Positions 42,416 to 52,783 of a DNA stretch of 59,293 nt are shown here, piece by piece. The position numbers and the translations under genes are program-made. Location: contig JAIFLU010000094.1 in the NCBI GenBank assembly GCA_020048915.1, positions 2,087-61,379 of the forward strand, written 5' to 3'. Each line of letters opens with the position of its first letter. Within the stretch, counting starts at the first letter, position 1. The DNA comes from Bacteroidota bacterium (GTDB lineage Bacteria > Bacteroidota > Bacteroidia > Bacteroidales > JAAUTT01). The notes below the pieces were generated by a model, which made no database searches, was not told the origin of the DNA, and saw only the letters and a list, made by a program, of their open reading frames with translations.

Positions 42416-44770
42416 CTATTCTTTACTCATTGTGCCCCACGCTTTATTGGGTTGTGGGCCGAGTTCAATTTCAAGCGTTCCTCCTTTTATAAAATCCTGG
42501 TGTGTAAACCTGAAATCCTTTAATTCTGCCCCGTTTAATTTGGCCGATTGGATATAAATGTTTCCCGGTTTATTGTTCCGCGTAACAATTACAAATTCCT
42601 TTCCGGGATAATATTTGTTATCGAGGGCAATAGTGATCTTATCAAAAACAGGACTTGTGATTTCGTATTTCGGAGTTACTGATGTGCCTCCTTCCACATC
42701 GAAAATCCCCATAGCCATAAGCACTCCCAAAGCTCCGAATTGTCCCTGGTCTTCGTCTCCGTTATAACCCCCATAAGGAGTAATGTCGCTAAAAATTTCG
42801 TCTTTTATTTTTCGCACCCAGTATTGTGTGAGCCAGGGGGCTCCTGCGTGACTAAAAAGATGTGCCATATGAAGCGAAGGCTGATTTTCGTAGTCGACCC
42901 AGCTTTCGGAATGCTTGCCGTGGGGAGTGATATATTTGTTTGGTGTTGCCAGTTCAAACTGTTTGCTGAGTTTTTCAACAAAAGCTTTCTTACCTCCAAT
43001 TATTTGAATGAGATCCGGAATATTTTGGGGCACATAGTAGGTGTAAGTTGCTGAGTTGCCTTCAACAAAGCCGCGGGCGCTAAACCCTATAGTAACCGGA
43101 GTGAAATCTTTCATCCAGGAGCCGTCCTGTTCCCTTGGCCGCATCCATCGGGTTGTGGTGTCGAAAACATTGTGATAACTGAACGAGCGTTTGTAATATT
43201 TTTCATAATCGGATGTTTTTCCGAGTCCTTTTGCAAATTGAGCCATACACCAGTCCTGATAGGCAAAGTAAAGCGTAAGTCCACATCCTTCGCGGTGCCA
43301 TCCTTTACCATCGATACCTTCAGGTACAAAACCTCTTTCGACATAGTTTTTCATATAGGGGTGAGCTTCGACCTCATATCCGGCATGGTCGCGAATTCCG
43401 CCAGGTTCGGAGTTTTTGAGCGAACCTTCGTACGCTTTGACAATATCGAAATTGCGGATACCTTTATTGTAAGAGGCTGCTATCAGAGGAATGGCCTGGT
43501 CGCCTACCATCACAAAAGTGTAATTGCCACCACTCGGCCCCCTGGCAATTAAGCCTCCGTTGCTATAATAATCTACCAGGGTGTTCACAAAATCGTTCAT
43601 CACCTTGGGGTAGGCCATAGACCATAAAATGTTGAGGTTCCATTCGGCACCCCAGAAAGCATCGGTGTTATGGTGGTTAAAAAGTGGTTTACCGCTTTGG
43701 TCGGGCGGAATTTGCCTTATTACAGGTTTAGTCCCGGTATTGTCGGTATATTTTCCATTGATATCGCTGAAAATATGTCGCCCGAGCAAAGCATGCCATA
43801 AGTCGGTATAAAACTTAACTTGTTGGGCATGAGTTCCACCTTCTACCTTAATTTTACCTAATTCGTGGTCCCATTCTAGAGCTGATTCTTTTACTACACC
43901 GTCGAAATCCCAGTGTGGCAATTCGCTTTCCAGATTTAACCTTGCCTGCTCTTCGCTAACAAACGAAATGGCAACTTTTAGCAGCACGGGTTTCGCCGAG
44001 GGTGCGAATGTAACATAACCGCCGCTCTCCTTGCCTGAAATGGCTTTAATTCCCGTGACCAGGTCGCGGACAGTTTTATTACCATTTTTTTCCCAACCTC
44101 CAAAACTTTCAAAATCCTGGTTGAACTGAGCCACAAAATAAACCGTGCATGGTTTTTTGCGCCTCACAGTTGGCGACATTACCGCATATCCGGTAAGTTC
44201 ACTGCCATTCACCACCCGGATAAAGGCCGAGTCCATGGTTCCTTGTCCCAGTTCAGCGCCAATATCAAAAAGAATATTTCCGGTTTTTCCCGCTGGAAAA
44301 GTATACCGGTGAAAACCTACCCTGCTTGTCGATGTCAGCTCGGCAGTGATGCCATAATCGTCGAGAATTACTTTATGATAACCCGCTTTCGCCACTTCGG
44401 TGGTATGCGAGAACCGCGATTTAACTGCTTCGAAACCCAAATGTCCTTTTATGGGCCCTGTGGTTGGCATTACCGGAATGCCTGATATTTCCCAGCAATG
44501 GATATGGCTAAAACAGCGAATACTAGTAGTATCGTAAAGGTAACCTGAATTCCAGCTTCCTTTGGTCCAGGTATCGGGACTCAAACTTACCATTCCAAAA
44601 GGACGGCATGCCGACGAGAAATAGAACCAGCGCGATTTGTGAGAATCAACCAGTGGATTGACCAATTCTGATGGGGGTATAACGTTTTGGCCAACCGCTA
44701 AACCGAAGATTGACAACAACAGAAAAATGAAATAGAATCTTATATCCGACAGTTTTTTTATCCAAACCAT
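42416..44770 (-). CDS. Secreted GH92-family glycosidase (alpha-mannosidase type)
   Basis: A 784-residue enzyme; hydrophobic signal segment at ~12-27. The N-domain has SSACRPFGMVSLSPDTW; FSHIHCWEISGIPVMPTTGP matches the family's FSHTHxxG region. The catalytic helical domain has FWGAEWNLNILWSMAYP, RGPSGGNYTFVMVGDQAIPLI, and the metal/base-bearing stretch GGYNGDEDQGQFGALGVLMAMG (split, ~690), equivalent to the family GNEDxGQxSAW. GH92 enzymes are calcium-dependent exo-alpha-mannosidases. The family-typical residues deviate slightly, so another alpha-linked substrate is possible. Confidence 0.82.
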   Translation of the reverse strand: MVWIKKLSDIRFYFIFLLLSIFGLAVGQNVIPPSELVNPLVDSHKSRWFYFSSACRPFGMVSLSPDTWTKGSWNSGYLYDTTSIRCFSHIHCWEISGIPVMPTTGPIKGHLGFEAVKSRFSHTTEVAKAGYHKVILDDYGITAELTSTSRVGFHRYTFPAGKTGNILFDIGAELGQGTMDSAFIRVVNGSELTGYAVMSPTVRRKKPCTVYFVAQFNQDFESFGGWEKNGNKTVRDLVTGIKAISGKESGGYVTFAPSAKPVLLKVAISFVSEEQARLNLESELPHWDFDGVVKESALEWDHELGKIKVEGGTHAQQVKFYTDLWHALLGRHIFSDINGKYTDNTGTKPVIRQIPPDQSGKPLFNHHNTDAFWGAEWNLNILWSMAYPKVMNDFVNTLVDYYSNGGLIARGPSGGNYTFVMVGDQAIPLIAASYNKGIRNFDIVKAYEGSLKNSEPGGIRDHAGYEVEAHPYMKNYVERGFVPEGIDGKGWHREGCGLTLYFAYQDWCMAQFAKGLGKTSDYEKYYKRSFSYHNVFDTTTRWMRPREQDGSWMKDFTPVTIGFSARGFVEGNSATYTYYVPQNIPDLIQIIGGKKAFVEKLSKQFELATPNKYITPHGKHSESWVDYENQPSLHMAHLFSHAGAPWLTQYWVRKIKDEIFSDITPYGGYNGDEDQGQFGALGVLMAMGIFDVEGGTSVTPKYEITSPVFDKITIALDNKYYPGKEFVIVTRNNKPGNIYIQSAKLNGAELKDFRFTHQDFIKGGTLEIELGPQPNKAWGTMSKE

Positions 44771-44838
44771 TCTCTTTTGCGGTTTTTAAGGTTACTCAGT
44801 AAATTCAAAGTTAAATTATTATTGCGCATTTGGGTTGC

Positions 44839-47166
44839 TTAAAGATTATATCTGAGAATTTTCGATTCCTTTGCTTTGATGTTCAAGATCTCAAATGCTT
44901 TGATGTAAGTCAATGGAAGAACTTTACTCCTTTCATCTGAGTTCTCGCACATCACTTTAACTTTAGCATCAAAAGCCGAAGGATTAGATATTTTGACATC
45001 AATGAAGCGGGCTGTTTTATTTATTACTTCTGCTTCGAAATTGTCGAGCACTGTTACTTGCCCTTTGTCTTTCGAAATATAAATACCTGGGAGTTCAGCA
45101 TAGGTTAGCATACAAGCCACTTCCGACCAGGTTGATCCTCCGAAAATCTCGCCCCGTTTTATGTCTCCGGGTGTACCCCGTTCCTCCCAATCTGACATAT
45201 TCACCCGTTCGTTGATCCAGCCGGGAGGCATTATGGGCCATCGTTGGTTTCGACGAACATCGGGGATAGGACGGTCGGCCCGCGACATGTACTGAGGGAT
45301 AGCCCTTGAAATATCCGCGATTAATTCAAGGTAAGTCTCATCGTTTGTGTAGCGATACAGTTTCAGAAGTGAATTTCCCGAAAGGGAGCAAATGCCCGGT
45401 GCACTGTGCTTGTTTTGGACATTGGCAATGACGGTTCCGTTGGTAAGCATGCCAAGTTTATGAAAAGTGGATTTGGCAGGAAACCTGAAGTCGTACGAAA
45501 CGACCCAACTGGCACACTGATTGGCAATTTCTTTGGCGATTTTCAACCATTTGGGGTCGTGGGTTACTTCGTATAAAACCACGTACGATTCCAGCAATCC
45601 AAAGGCAGATTCGCTGTCGGGTGCCTGGAAAATATCTCCGGGTCCGCCGTTTGTCAAACCTTTTTGAATAAAATTGATGTAGTAATAATCACCGGCCGAT
45701 TTTGCAACCTGAAGATAACCGGATTTTTCAAAAAGTTGGGAACACAGAGCAAGAGCGCCAATAGCAGTGCCTCCGCTGGCTGTTCCGCCTGCAATAATTT
45801 CGCCGGTTTGATAGTTTAAGTGTTGTCCGAACTGGCCGTTTTCGGTGAAGACTTTTGCAAGGGCATCTGCTAATCTTTCGGTACCGGCAAGCCAGTAAGC
45901 CGACAATGTCTTTTCGGGATAAGTTTGCTGACAAAACAACAGCGATTTCGCCAAAAAGTACAGCCCATCGGCCTGATACCGCATAAAGGCATACCCGTTT
46001 TTCTCGTACCATTCACCGTTATAAAAAGCTCCATACAGCAGCCCTGACGGACTGGGGTTGTTTAGTACAAAGTCAAAGGTGCGTAGTGCTCTTTCCCGGG
46101 TTGTTTCATTACCGTTGACCAATAAAGGGAAAACAGTATTTAATCCACCCACCCAGGCCGTTTGCCAATCCTGAGACCTGCTCTCGCGCATGCCTACTGA
46201 ATAGTACCCATATTTTTCAACCCAGTTCTGTTCGTTATATTTTGCTTCCTGAAGATTCCAGGCAGCCGAATAAGGAATTTGGTTGGGAAGAACCCGGGTG
46301 CCAATCTTTTTCCGTATTTGAACAAAGCGATCGAACAACGATTGTTCCTGAGGAGCATTAAAAAAATAAAGGAGACATGAGATTTCAATACTATCCCCTT
46401 CTTTTAAGCTGGCTCCCCTGTCGGGAGAAGGATAAAAGCCTTCTCTTCCCAGTTGAACGGAATCCTCCCTTAAAGCTGGCATCCGCAGCAGGAAAGAGGC
46501 CTTGTCGCGGTTATCCGACTCCTCAATCTTGTAACTATAATCACCATAATTTGTACCCTGCTCAGTGGCAATAAAAAAACCTTTTTTAATTGACTTAAAT
46601 TGTACCCCAAATGAAGGGGTTGACATATCCCCGCTTAAAAAATCCAGGAACGATCTTTCATTGCCTATTTGTAATCGGGGTACGGTGGTCATCACCGGCT
46701 CCATATCCGGAGAGCATTCGGTGGTTGCAACAAGATGTTTCCGCTGGAAACGAACAGCTTTATACCTGTTGCCATTGTAGACCGCTCCTGGCATGAGCAC
46801 ATAATTGTTTACCGACCAATGGCTAAAGTCGATTTTCAAACCCATGCTGAAATTATCGATTTCGCCTTTCAGAAGTTTTGCCCTGATGGTAAGTCGATAC
46901 GCACCACCTTGTGCTTCAACTTTTTGTACCGTTGTTTTTATATTGAAAATTGCGTTTTCAAATTCAATTTTGTTACCAACTGGCAGCTTTTCGGAATCGA
47001 TGTGCTTCGATTTTTTTAAATGAGCGCCGTCAAAAGTCGCCAGCTGCAGCGACAGATTTCCATGAATCTGGTTAAAAATGTCGGGCAATTCAGACTTATT
47101 GGAGGTGAAACCAAAGCTGATTATTAAAATGAAAAATAAAAAGTACAGTAAGGTTTTTTGATTCAT
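44839..47166 (-). CDS. Unrecognised secreted 775-residue protein, alpha/alpha-toroid-like
   Basis: A signal peptide (MNQKTLLYFLFFILIISFGFTS) starts a protein I do not recognise. Residues ~30-280 are beta-rich (IEFENAIFNIKTTVQKVEAQ); ~300-680 show repeated helix patterns with Trp/Gly turns (LNTVFPLLVNGNETTRERAL, QADGLYFLAKSLLFC, LESYVVLYEVTHDPKWLKIA), suggesting an (alpha/alpha)6 barrel like many glycosidases and lyases. A beta C-terminus (~700-775) follows. Position between GH92 and a GH-A enzyme implies a glycan-active enzyme, but no catalytic residue can be named. Confidence 0.5.
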   Translation of the reverse strand: MNQKTLLYFLFFILIISFGFTSNKSELPDIFNQIHGNLSLQLATFDGAHLKKSKHIDSEKLPVGNKIEFENAIFNIKTTVQKVEAQGGAYRLTIRAKLLKGEIDNFSMGLKIDFSHWSVNNYVLMPGAVYNGNRYKAVRFQRKHLVATTECSPDMEPVMTTVPRLQIGNERSFLDFLSGDMSTPSFGVQFKSIKKGFFIATEQGTNYGDYSYKIEESDNRDKASFLLRMPALREDSVQLGREGFYPSPDRGASLKEGDSIEISCLLYFFNAPQEQSLFDRFVQIRKKIGTRVLPNQIPYSAAWNLQEAKYNEQNWVEKYGYYSVGMRESRSQDWQTAWVGGLNTVFPLLVNGNETTRERALRTFDFVLNNPSPSGLLYGAFYNGEWYEKNGYAFMRYQADGLYFLAKSLLFCQQTYPEKTLSAYWLAGTERLADALAKVFTENGQFGQHLNYQTGEIIAGGTASGGTAIGALALCSQLFEKSGYLQVAKSAGDYYYINFIQKGLTNGGPGDIFQAPDSESAFGLLESYVVLYEVTHDPKWLKIAKEIANQCASWVVSYDFRFPAKSTFHKLGMLTNGTVIANVQNKHSAPGICSLSGNSLLKLYRYTNDETYLELIADISRAIPQYMSRADRPIPDVRRNQRWPIMPPGWINERVNMSDWEERGTPGDIKRGEIFGGSTWSEVACMLTYAELPGIYISKDKGQVTVLDNFEAEVINKTARFIDVKISNPSAFDAKVKVMCENSDERSKVLPLTYIKAFEILNIKAKESKILRYNL

Positions 47167-47202
47167 TGTTTTATGTTTTTATGCATTTTCTAACAACCTG
47201 GG

Positions 47203-49530
47203 TCATCGTTGCAGTTCGATAAGGTAAACAGGCAGCGTTGCTGGTACTTTCAGCATTCCTTTTTCAATGGTTCCCGATTTAATTGGGTTTAAATGCCAGT
47301 CGAGCATCCTGTATTTCATCCCGTTAAGCATCGGAAGGGAAATGGAGGCACCTACACGCGCTGTTAAAACAGGTAAACTTCCGGTGCTCACTGTGGTACC
47401 AGCATTTTCCTTTGCGCCCCAGATAAATTCGCGGTGTATTTTAGAATGGTCTAATTTGAACCCACTGTTGAAGCTTGTACTTACCAGTGAGATGTAGATT
47501 TTTGCCGATTTATCCAGTGACTTACCATCACAACTTACCGCACTGAATTCGATGTAATTCTCGTTTTCTGTAACCGGATAGGGCATCGCTTCAGGATTAA
47601 CCACGGTTACATTGCTTAATCCGATCCCGTTCTTAAATTGAAGGGGCGCTCCATATTGTGCCAGAAATCCGGTATAGGAAACTGCTCCGGGGGAGTCAAA
47701 GATCAGGTGGCCTCGCTGCCAGTCGTATTCTATCTCCGGTGTGGGTTTAAGGGGATTGATTTCGTAAACCCTTGAATCGTAAACACGTGATTCCCGCCCG
47801 TCGGACCATTTTGAATCGGATTTCTCCAGCTTATTTGGTGTATTCCCTGCCAAGCGCGATTTGTATTCTTCTAAAGTGATGATTTCATCGTCGGCTCTTG
47901 TGGTATCAATGAGCATACGGGAACCGAACCTATAGGTGGTGGGTATAAATTTCGATTTTGTTTTTCCATACGATCCTCCGTAATCCATGGATGCAGGGTT
48001 CAGGAAACTGTTTTTCCCGAATATGAATACAGTTGGGTTGTTGGCTGGCTGAAGCAGAAAATTGCAAAATATGGAAGAGGCGATGGTCATGGCCGATTGT
48101 TGTACCTCATCGTGTTGAAAATGTAATCCCTGAGGATGGTTGCTTTCACTGCTTGTGTATTCCATGGGTTGATTGTATGGGAGAGGAATATTCGCATCAG
48201 GAGCAGGTCCAAAGTAATGCCACACAATAACATCCCAGTCGTTTATGGAAGCGAGCGATGCCAAACGCATCGGATATTCCGCCCGGTATTTGGCTGGGTT
48301 GTGAATCTGATTTTCGTAAACGAAGAAAGGTTTTCCTTCTACTTTATTCTGTTCGAGCCACGAATCATTCCAGGTTAACCGCGGCAGTTCCTCGAGGCCG
48401 CTGTACCAGGGGAATCTTTTTGCCTGGGGATCGTGATGAAACCCGGAGATATAAGTACAATGACTAACCGCATCGGCTTGCTGGTGCAGGTATTGTGCCT
48501 GAATTTCGTTTCCAATGCCTGTATCCCAGCAAAGCGAACCCAGTGCGATGCTCTTTCCGTGAGCTTTCATTGCCTGATGCTCCTCTCGTTTGTGTTTATA
48601 CCAGATGCTGGTCAGAAATTCAACCACATCTGAGCCTCTTTTGCCATTTACGTCGTTTAAACCATATTGCTGGGCTTCACCATCAACAATATTAACACCC
48701 AGCGCTTTTCGCTGGTCGCCGGCTTTCGCATTTTTACTCAGCGGCAGCAACATAATTGTTTTCTGAGGGAACGATTCTCCGGGAAGAAATCCCAGCCAGG
48801 CTTTGCGGATATTTTCTTCCGACCTATATTTTTTATGCAGAAACTCATTCCACTGGTCAATAATTTCGCGCCTGAAAAAATCCGGGAGTGATGAAAAGCG
48901 GGTGGTGATATGGCCAAACCACCATTCTTCGTTCGAGAGTTCCCATATGATAATATTTGGATCGTCGGCATAGCGCAGATTGGTGTATTGGTTTACATGG
49001 TCTGCAATTTTCTTCATTCTTTCAATACCAAGTTTGTGGAGACGCGGATCCCAGATACGAGCCATGTTGTTGCGGATATTTGAGCCCTTTTCTGTCACAG
49101 CCTCCTTCCATGCATTTTCAGTGGCGGGATCATTTATAATGCCACAATCGGCGGGCATAGAAAGCCCTGCGTTGTTTATACCGGCATACCATATTTTAAC
49201 GCCGTTTTGCTGACAGCACCACATAAAATGGTCAATCAGGTCCATGCGTGAGCCGTCTCCTTTTGTGTACGCTCCGTCGTTCACCGGTTCGCGCCAATAA
49301 CGGACCATGTTAAAACCGAGAGATGTAAGCCTTTTCACTACAGCCTCATTGTCGACATGGTTTTTCCCGGGAAAATTACCTACCGCGCCCCAAAAACGGA
49401 CTCGCTTATTCTGGTTATAAAGGTGCCCGTCCTTAATGGTTACATATTCATTGTCGGGAGGAAGTTGCTGGGCATTTGTGTGAAAGCTGAAACCCACCAG
49501 GATGAGGAAAATAATGAGAAATAGCCTCAT
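47203..49530 (-). CDS. Secreted GH-A clan glycosidase (GH5-like)
   Basis: A 775-residue enzyme with signal peptide (MRLFLIIFLILVGFSFHTNA). The TIM barrel (~30-440) starts VTIKDGHLYNQNKRVRFWG, a typical GH5/clan A beginning. IIIWELSNEEWWFGH (~196) holds the Asn-Glu acid/base pair, and KPFFVYENQIHNP (~395) the probable nucleophile Glu. A C-terminal beta-sandwich region (~560-775) follows. Family membership beyond clan A cannot be fixed by eye. It begins only 2 bases after the GH39 gene ends. Confidence 0.75.
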   Translation of the reverse strand: MRLFLIIFLILVGFSFHTNAQQLPPDNEYVTIKDGHLYNQNKRVRFWGAVGNFPGKNHVDNEAVVKRLTSLGFNMVRYWREPVNDGAYTKGDGSRMDLIDHFMWCCQQNGVKIWYAGINNAGLSMPADCGIINDPATENAWKEAVTEKGSNIRNNMARIWDPRLHKLGIERMKKIADHVNQYTNLRYADDPNIIIWELSNEEWWFGHITTRFSSLPDFFRREIIDQWNEFLHKKYRSEENIRKAWLGFLPGESFPQKTIMLLPLSKNAKAGDQRKALGVNIVDGEAQQYGLNDVNGKRGSDVVEFLTSIWYKHKREEHQAMKAHGKSIALGSLCWDTGIGNEIQAQYLHQQADAVSHCTYISGFHHDPQAKRFPWYSGLEELPRLTWNDSWLEQNKVEGKPFFVYENQIHNPAKYRAEYPMRLASLASINDWDVIVWHYFGPAPDANIPLPYNQPMEYTSSESNHPQGLHFQHDEVQQSAMTIASSIFCNFLLQPANNPTVFIFGKNSFLNPASMDYGGSYGKTKSKFIPTTYRFGSRMLIDTTRADDEIITLEEYKSRLAGNTPNKLEKSDSKWSDGRESRVYDSRVYEINPLKPTPEIEYDWQRGHLIFDSPGAVSYTGFLAQYGAPLQFKNGIGLSNVTVVNPEAMPYPVTENENYIEFSAVSCDGKSLDKSAKIYISLVSTSFNSGFKLDHSKIHREFIWGAKENAGTTVSTGSLPVLTARVGASISLPMLNGMKYRMLDWHLNPIKSGTIEKGMLKVPATLPVYLIELQR

Positions 49531-49532
49531 AT

Positions 49533-51131
49533 TTAAAGTGTTTTAGCTTGAATAAATACAATGCCGGGAGTTTCCATGTCGAAAGTGACAAGAAGCCCCT
49601 CAGGCACACTATTAATTTTGAAGTTGGAGCTTGAAGAAAGTTCATTATTTTCAGCAAGCGACTTAATTTCTGCTTGTTTCGGATAGGCTGGACTTCCCAT
49701 TTGTTTCCAGGTATTTACAATATTATTTTCTTTGGAGTCGAGGCGTATAAGGCTAATTGAATTTTTGTCAGTTCCTGCTGGTAGCGTAAATTCAACTTTT
49801 GAGTTACCAACCGCCGATTCCTCAGTATAATTAATATCGAAAGCATATACAATGGCAGAAATTTCTTTTCCGTTACGCGTTACAAAAGCATTGGTATTTA
49901 AATCGCCTACACCTTCCACTTCGATCTTTTCGCTGCCCAGTTTGCAAAGCAACTGATGGGCAAAGTAGTTGGGTTTGCGCAACCCATCCAGGTTGAGCAT
50001 GCCGTAATTTCCGTGAAAAGCTTCGCGTCCATAGCCAACCTGATTGTAGATGTCGGAGATGCACCAGTAGGCAAAATAATCGGCCAGTTGCGACACCTCG
50101 CACATCGATTTGACGATAAAAGCCGCTTCATTTGCGGTTTCCCTCACCGGGGCAAACGGGTGCCACGACAAACCCCACTCATTCATATGAAATTCACCTT
50201 TAAATCCGGCTTCATTTAACTGCTTCCGGGCACCGCGGGTAATACCCGATAAAAAGTGAGGCGATTTATTTTCTTTATCCCCCTGTGGACCGTCGAATGG
50301 CGATAACGGGTCGCCCGCGGTACTGTCGTTGTTGTAAATATGGCCGATAATATAGTCGGGCATACAGTTGTTCTTTGCTCCAAAATCAATCAGATCTCTC
50401 AGCCAAACACTATGAGCCGTGGATGGTCCACCGACTTTGAGCGAAGAATCCACGCTCTTGATAGCTCCGTGAACAATCTGGAACATTTTAAAAAACCCGT
50501 CCATTCCCCCGGTCCAGAAACCTCCCAGGTTGGGTTCGTTCCAAACCTCAAAATACCAGTTTTTCAGCGTTTCAATTCCATAACGATCGGCCAGGCCTTT
50601 TACAAAATCGTTTACAAAACGTTCCCATTCTTTCCAATCGCGGGGAGGAGTAATATTCGATCCTGTTGCGAAGCAGGTCTGGGGGCCGGTTTTCATTTCT
50701 CCGGGGGTAAAGCAGGTGGTGACCACCGGTGCAATGCCAATGTCGACCAGTGAATCGTAGATATAGTAAGGAACCCGCCAGTTATAGCGTTTCGTGTTTC
50801 GCTTTTCTCGGTTGAGGTAATTAGCAGGATCTTTATCAAAAACCCACATTTCGTTGTCGAAAATACCAACAGCACGAACATGTTTCAGCCCTATTTCCTT
50901 GTGGCACAAAGCCAGTTGCTCCTGCATATCGCGGCGAAGAATCCACCGCATCTGGTCCACATTTCCCAAACCCGCCCATGTGTGGCGAAGGGGTGTGCCC
51001 TTTTCGTTCCAGCGGGGTTTGATGGAGATATTTTTAGGAGAAGACAGAAAATTTTCCAAAGTGGGAGTTTTTGAAATCAGGAGGCCTGTTCCAGCAGCTC
51101 CGGAAGTTTTAATCCAGTTACGACGGTTCAT
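49533..51131 (-). CDS. GH39-family glycosidase with Tat-type signal
   Basis: A 532-residue enzyme. MNRRNWIKTSGAAGTGLLIS is a twin-arginine-type leader. In the TIM barrel, LKNWYFEVWNEPNLGGFW (~192) carries the acid/base Glu and GEFHMNEWGLSW (~315) the nucleophile Glu; VGGPSTAHSVWLRDLI is also typical. GH39 includes beta-xylosidase and alpha-L-iduronidase; the wording of the motifs does not decide between them. A C-terminal beta domain (~420-532) follows. First gene after susD, separated by a strong hairpin. Confidence 0.85.
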   Translation of the reverse strand: MNRRNWIKTSGAAGTGLLISKTPTLENFLSSPKNISIKPRWNEKGTPLRHTWAGLGNVDQMRWILRRDMQEQLALCHKEIGLKHVRAVGIFDNEMWVFDKDPANYLNREKRNTKRYNWRVPYYIYDSLVDIGIAPVVTTCFTPGEMKTGPQTCFATGSNITPPRDWKEWERFVNDFVKGLADRYGIETLKNWYFEVWNEPNLGGFWTGGMDGFFKMFQIVHGAIKSVDSSLKVGGPSTAHSVWLRDLIDFGAKNNCMPDYIIGHIYNNDSTAGDPLSPFDGPQGDKENKSPHFLSGITRGARKQLNEAGFKGEFHMNEWGLSWHPFAPVRETANEAAFIVKSMCEVSQLADYFAYWCISDIYNQVGYGREAFHGNYGMLNLDGLRKPNYFAHQLLCKLGSEKIEVEGVGDLNTNAFVTRNGKEISAIVYAFDINYTEESAVGNSKVEFTLPAGTDKNSISLIRLDSKENNIVNTWKQMGSPAYPKQAEIKSLAENNELSSSSNFKINSVPEGLLVTFDMETPGIVFIQAKTL

Positions 51132-51211
51132 AAGGTGAAAGGGAGTTAAGTCAATTTAAATTGATTGAAAATAATGTTGGAAATTTCATTCTGAAACCAG
51201 TTTAGGATATT

Positions 51212-51255
51212 AAAGAGGTTGTGTAAACCTTAAAACGATTTTACACAACCTCTTT
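51212..51255 (-). terminator. Strong hairpin between susD and the glycosidase genes
   Basis: A 16-bp perfect stem: AAAGAGGTTGTGTAAA (51212-51227) and TTTACACAACCTCTTT (51240-51255), 12-nt loop. It ends 7 bases before the susD stop region. The T run on the minus side is short (TTT), so it may be a partial terminator or stabiliser that keeps susCD mRNA more abundant than the downstream genes. Confidence 0.75.
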
Positions 51256-51261
51256 ACTTTA

Positions 51262-52770
51262 TTAGTTCCAACCTTCGTTTTGTTTAAGGCTTGGATTAGC
51301 ATCAAGTTCACCTTGCGGTATAGGCAATAAATGCTGGCCTTGTTTTAAGTTTGGTATAATAGACTGCATTGTATTGTAAAATTCTCCCCAACGGATCAAG
51401 TCAAAAATTCTCTTGGCTTCGCCAAGGAATTCAGTCCTTCTTTCTTTTCGAACTGCTGTGCGGAAAGTTTCTTTATTCAGTCCGCTTAAAGGAGCTACAA
51501 TGCCGGCGCGGCCTCTAACCTGATTGATGGCAGCATAAGCATTGGCTGGGCCATTGGCTTCATTTTCGGCTTCTGCATAAATTAATAGCACTTCGGAATA
51601 TCGAATTACAGGGATATTGCTTCCCCATCCACCCCAGAGAACATTGGTTTGCCCTTCGTTAGTGTACTTCATACAATATTTTGTGGGGTCAAGAGTAATC
51701 AAACCGTTAACGCCTCTGGTTTTATCGTCGTCAGTATACGACGAGGGTAAAACATAGTTCTTACGATTTGAATCATCAGCTTCAAAATCGTTAATTGCTG
51801 CTTGGGAAACTTCCATTACATTAGCTCCCGGGCGGCCATTTTTGGTAGATCCAACAAAGCAATTTACATAAGCATCAGGAGGTTGCATTATCCAGCCCCA
51901 GCGGCTGCTGAAACCGGCATCCTGATGGAAGTTGAAAACGAAAACATTTTCACCAAGTTCGGCGGTATTTGCACTAAATTTTTTCGAATAAAGGAAAATA
52001 TCCTTGTAATTAGCCCAAAGAGCAAACTTACCACCATCGATTACCTTCTTGGCGTATTCTGCTGCTTTTGTCCAGTTTTGGAGGGTAAGGTAAACGTTAG
52101 CCAATAAAGCATAAGCAGCATATTGTGTTGGGTGTTGACCTGCGGCTTCTACCCAAGGTTTTGCATACAATCCCTTTTTAGGATCACATGCATACTCAAG
52201 GTCGCTGATGATAAGTGCATAAATATCATCAACAGATGCCCTTCCTGAATAAGCTCCTGTTAAACCCGACGGGGATTTATCCTTTAAAGGAACTGAACCA
52301 AACATACGAACAAGTTCGAAATGGCTGTAAGCTCTAAAAAAATAAGCTTCGGCGATAACATTTCTGATTACACTTGTGTCTGGGGTTACAATATTACCAA
52401 CATTTTCAATAACCAGGTTGGCATTCTTGATCGCCTGGTAATATCCATTCCATATACCGGAAATAAAGCCTTCCGATGCAGTGAAGGTATATTTGTCGTA
52501 AACATCAGCTTGGGTTGCATTTGTCCAGGGCTTTGCACCTTTTACAAAGTCGTCGCTTCTAAGTTCATTTACAACACAATAGTTCAAACCAAAACATCCC
52601 AGAGATATGATAGGATTATACACAGCATTCAGGGCCTGAACAGCATCCTTGCTTGTAGAATAAAATGTTTCAGAAGTAATTTGACCTGTTTGGTCTTCTT
52701 CCAAAAACTTTTCGCAGGACGATAAAATCAAACCTGCCATTGCCAGATATATTAAAAGAAATTTTTTCAT
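51262..52770 (-). CDS. SusD/RagB-family outer-membrane lipoprotein
   Basis: A 502-residue lipoprotein with lipobox LILSSC (Cys19). EKFLEEDQTGQITSETFYST, VQALNAVYNPI and AEAYFFRAYSHFELVRMFG (TPR-like region, ~140) are typical SusD features; the C-terminus has VRGRAGIVAPLS, RTEFLGEAKRIFDLIRW and LLPIPQGELDANPSLKQN. SusD caps the SusC channel and binds the glycan at the surface. It lies 13 bases after susC in one operon. Confidence 0.95.
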   Translation of the reverse strand: MKKFLLIYLAMAGLILSSCEKFLEEDQTGQITSETFYSTSKDAVQALNAVYNPIISLGCFGLNYCVVNELRSDDFVKGAKPWTNATQADVYDKYTFTASEGFISGIWNGYYQAIKNANLVIENVGNIVTPDTSVIRNVIAEAYFFRAYSHFELVRMFGSVPLKDKSPSGLTGAYSGRASVDDIYALIISDLEYACDPKKGLYAKPWVEAAGQHPTQYAAYALLANVYLTLQNWTKAAEYAKKVIDGGKFALWANYKDIFLYSKKFSANTAELGENVFVFNFHQDAGFSSRWGWIMQPPDAYVNCFVGSTKNGRPGANVMEVSQAAINDFEADDSNRKNYVLPSSYTDDDKTRGVNGLITLDPTKYCMKYTNEGQTNVLWGGWGSNIPVIRYSEVLLIYAEAENEANGPANAYAAINQVRGRAGIVAPLSGLNKETFRTAVRKERRTEFLGEAKRIFDLIRWGEFYNTMQSIIPNLKQGQHLLPIPQGELDANPSLKQNEGWN

Positions 52771-52783
52771 GTCTTACTAGAAA

